A stretch of 64,000 bases of DNA from Vitis vinifera. Taxonomy: Eukaryota; Streptophyta; Magnoliopsida; Vitales; Vitaceae. Every line of letters begins with the position of its first letter. The stretch's first letter is position 1. The position numbers and the translations under genes were made by a program. The notes below the pieces were generated by a model, which was given only the letters and a program-made list of their open reading frames with translations, had not been told where the DNA came from and did not search any database. The stretch is taken from NCBI RefSeq assembly GCF_030704535.1, contig NC_081823.1, forward strand, positions 4,496,501-4,560,500. The letters run 5' to 3'. Positions 62,001 through 64,000 of the stretch are shown here, one piece after another.

Positions 62001-64000
62001 TTTTTCCTGCATTAAGATACAAATAATTGACTCAGAATGTTGGATTTTAAGTAGGAATTGCTCATGGGTTAGGCTGGGGCCATTCTGGGGCTATTCAGGT
62101 ACACAAAAATTCTTAAATTAATCCATTACCAGGCCTAGATCAATTCACTAATCATACAATCAAACAACGCCATTCCCCTTCTCCCTCATTTGAAGAATGC
62201 ATGACCAGACAACATGAAGAACATTTTACTACTACATATGATAATACAAATCCTATGAGTACTTACCGTTTCTCTTTAGCTTCTTCTTCTTCTTCACAAC
62301 ATACAAGGTCAGGATTACAACTAGGAAAAGCACTCCCAAAATTGATACAGAGCTGATGATGACCTGCTTTCGTCTCTTCTCAGAGCTGCTATTTGAGCTA
62401 GAAAAGGCATCTTGACCCAAGTAGAAAGCAGTTAAGGAGGGGAACCAGGTATTAAAATATGAAGACTATAAATTTCTGACAAGGAGGAATTGTTGATCTG
62501 AAACACATTAGTAGTTCAGAACCATGAAAGCAGGAGTTCAAAGAACTGAAGTTGCAGCGAGATTAGAAGGCACAATTCAGGTGTTGTATTTATGTGTTAT
62601 ACCAATTATATCACAGCAATTGGAATCTAAAAGAACAAAATATGGAAGGCACAGTTCAGGCAGTGTATACCTTCCATTTAACCGCAATTGCAAGCTAAAG
62701 AAACAAGTTTAAGCATTGTGAGGAGCAGTTGTTTAGACCCTAGACTTCAGAAAATAAGTACTCCACTTCAAGAAAGGATGTGCCTTGGTAGTTGGTTCAC
62801 AAATTTTTCATATTGGTTTTATTTCAGAAAGAGGTGAAGTTTTAAGTTACAACAGTAAAGGATAAGAAGGAGAGGCACTAATGCACAGTGAACATTGATG
62901 AAAACCTTGTCATAAAGAAAAGTAGAAGTTTTCCTTAAAATGTTATACCAATTTATGTTTCTGAGGTAAGGAACAGGTGCATTCATACCTAATTCTGATG
63001 CAGCCATCCTCACATACAACTCTTGTCCATTTTCAGCAAATTCTCTGATATCAATCAAATCACCAAACCAGAGCAAGCATCCACTTCCTCCGTTCCTGAT
63101 ATCTGAATTTGCATAGGCAGTGCAAGAGCAGTTCCCCAAGCATATAGAGGCACACTCCTTGAGACTCATGTTTTCATTAAACCAGGAGTATTGCGTGTCT
63201 GGCAGTTTCACACCAGAGTACTTTACAAACCCCTCACCCTTGTGACAATCCAGTGGAGTGCTCCGAACACATCCATTTGACCAATCCACCATGTTCCATT
63301 CATTTGGGAACTTTGGAACAAATCCTTTCATACATGTACATTTTGGAGAATGGTTAATGTTGCAGCTGCCATATGCACCACACAATGCATAACTGTCACA
63401 GTCATCCTTATGTGCAGACGAGTAAAGGATCCACCCACGTGTTCGATCAATCCATGTGAAACGCTGAACGTATCCATTTGGACTTAACACCAGCCTCGTA
63501 ATAACAGAGTTGTTAAGAAGATCATAAGTATAATAAATCTCCTTTTCATTTAAAACAAAGGAATATTTATAAACTGGATTTGACCTTATTTCAGGACACC
63601 CACTAAATCGAAGGCCATTCCATGGACCAGAGCAAAAAGTCACAGCTGAGCCACTCCTCAGAATCAGTTGTGGAAATCCACTAGGATCAAGCCGGTATGT
63701 AAAATTACCTTTAGAAGGGTCATCAGTGCTCTTCCATGAAGATAAGTACCGATCTAAGCCTGTCACAGTGTTCCTTCCAAACTTCATGCCTGGTAGAACA
63801 GTATCACAAGGATAATCAAAACTCTGCCATAGAAACTTTTCCGGGTCACTATCATTACCATTCTTCACAACAAGATTTCCAGACTCCAAAAGCTGCACAT
63901 TTGGATTTATTGCAGGTTGCGATGAATTAGAAGACCAAATGATGCCATTAGTACCATTGAGAACGACAAGAGTTCCCTGGTCCGTGACCTTCAGGACTCC
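50001..64000 (-). CDS. G-type lectin S-receptor-like Ser/Thr protein kinase, 5' end outside window
   Basis: Exons: beyond 64000 to 62989, 62410-62267, 62006-61852, 51484-51274, 50851-50614, 50532-50382, 50306-50001. Exon 1 is open to the window edge, and the phases from exon 2 on close without lesion. Visible parts: end of the B-lectin domain ([18 protein letters not shown]), S-locus core ([11 protein letters not shown]), EGF-like, PAN ([12 protein letters not shown]), membrane span ([23 protein letters not shown]) with a long Lys run, then [31 protein letters not shown] and the SPEYA segment. The tail ends ITLLEAR. Intron 3 is about 10.4 kb (61851-51485) and filled with nested LINEs, yet both its splice sites are canonical. 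The gene looks functional if that intron is spliced. If intron 1 is retained, exon 1 reads on into a hydrophobic tail ([20 protein letters not shown]). Confidence 0.92.
51640..53022 (+). mobile_element. 5'-truncated L1-type LINE
   Basis: The plus strand shows the 3' part of an L1 ORF2: a segment like [19 protein letters not shown], then [13 protein letters not shown], then the zf-RVT-like domain ([17 protein letters not shown] ... [28 protein letters not shown]) and [10 protein letters not shown]. Frames are broken by several shifts and stops. It ends with the plant L1 tail (gtatactcttgcatg... cttatc) and a 13-A tail at 53010-53022. It lies antisense within intron 3 of the receptor gene. No clear target-site duplication. 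Confidence 0.88.
53023..53306. other. Ancestral intron sequence between two LINEs
   Basis: Intron DNA of the receptor gene between the first LINE tail and the duplicated target site of the second. Contains a T run near 53043. No gene. Confidence 0.5.
54215..58827 (-). pseudogene. L1 ORF2: endonuclease and reverse transcriptase, broken
   Basis: The endonuclease part starts at ATG 58827 ([15 protein letters not shown]) with LLETK, SGVYGP and SRLDRFLIS. The catalytic GDFN motif reads GNFN, so the nuclease is probably dead. The reverse transcriptase follows from 56793 ([56 protein letters not shown]) with the catalytic FADD at about 55707-55718. The zf-RVT-like zinc region and a [12 protein letters not shown] tail lie at about 54650-54250. 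Lesions: interruptions near 58150, 55760, 55640 and 54420, plus a whole LINE inserted between the endonuclease and RT at 56799-57843. Confidence 0.9.
56799..57843 (-). mobile_element. 5'-truncated LINE nested in the L1 ORF2
   Basis: A 1,045-bp insertion with poly(A) (T run from 56799) and a perfect 19-bp target-site duplication 'cctcaagagccatattttt' at 56780-56798 and 57844-57862. The minus strand reads [35 protein letters not shown], then [20 protein letters not shown] and, in another frame, [23 protein letters not shown] and [14 protein letters not shown], the ORF2 C-terminal region of an L1. Its 5' end fuses by chance in frame to the host L1 (the [12 protein letters not shown] junction), which explains the long open frame at 57323-58105. 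Confidence 0.93.
59362..59555 (-). repeat. About 97-bp tandem duplication in the L1 ORF1 / inter-ORF region
   Basis: Two adjacent imperfect copies begin 'taccttgaggattgc' at 59362 and 59459 and both contain 'caggcggcgac' and 'cttcca'. The region is GC-rich compared with the rest of the window. Confidence 0.8.
59448..61059 (-). pseudogene. L1 ORF1 (DUF4283-type RNA-binding protein), broken
   Basis: An amino-terminal part starts at 61059 ([21 protein letters not shown]). A central part (about 60474-59836) has the DUF4283 hallmarks [34 protein letters not shown] and [10 protein letters not shown] proline-rich C-terminal part (about 59903-59448) is in another frame. Role, from the family: coats the L1 RNA as part of the retrotransposition particle. 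The frame breaks at least twice. The overlapping plus-strand open frames (59891-60520 and others) are shadows. Confidence 0.85.
62411..62988. other. Intron 1 of the last gene
   Basis: Between exon 1 and the membrane exon. The start of this intron extends the exon 1 frame by about 57 residues to a stop near 62819. The plus-strand open frame at 62524-62712 has no domain and is not called. Confidence 0.6.

Overview
Nuclear DNA of a eudicot plant, most likely grapevine (Vitis) or a close relative. That is inference: the genes have many introns, intergenic DNA is AT-rich, L1-type LINEs end in a plant-style 3' tail, and the window is filled by a tandem cluster of G-type (S-domain / S-locus-like) lectin receptor-like kinases of the At4g27290/At1g11330 kind. 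No bacterial, rRNA, tRNA or CRISPR feature was seen.

Layout. Plus strand, 0-13.5 kb: the 3' end of one receptor gene (1-671), a relic of another first exon (about 1.0-1.2 kb), one intact gene (1872-4960), a heavily decayed pseudogene (6125-9288) and a younger pseudogene (10357-13527). 13.8-15.9 kb: an LTR-like repeat at the point where the two gene sets converge. Minus strand, 16.5-64 kb: an intact gene (16547-20585), a pseudogene lacking its last exon (about 23143-28229), an orphan last exon (28620-29159), a gene spoiled by one frameshift (29402-34594), two intact sister genes with identical exon lengths (35227-39011 and 42931-46931), an orphan start of a first exon (42356-42440), and a gene open to the window edge (50001-64000).

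Every full gene has the same seven-exon plan. Exon 1 carries signal peptide, B-lectin, S-locus glycoprotein/EGF-like and PAN domains. Exon 2 is the membrane span. Exon 3 holds the P-loop, exon 4 the beta-3 lysine, exon 5 HRD and DFG, exon 6 the SPEYA segment and exon 7 the C-terminal lobe and tail. The intact products should be plasma-membrane receptor kinases with an extracellular lectin face and a cytosolic RD-type Ser/Thr kinase.

Mobile DNA. Intron 3 of the last gene is about 10.4 kb long because of LINEs. A truncated LINE (51.6-53.0 kb) lies beside a second truncated LINE (53.3-61.8 kb). The second is split by a near full-length L1 (54.0-61.2 kb), which is itself split by a fourth truncated LINE (56.8-57.8 kb). 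Target-site duplications were read for three of the four. The spacers upstream of the two sister genes are paralogous but carry different insertions: a hAT-like MITE and a Ty3/gypsy gag fossil upstream of one, and a 1.5-kb foldback element built of palindromic modules upstream of the other. The window therefore records birth, decay, unequal exchange and promoter divergence in a receptor-kinase cluster. I found no new enzymatic or defence system beyond that.
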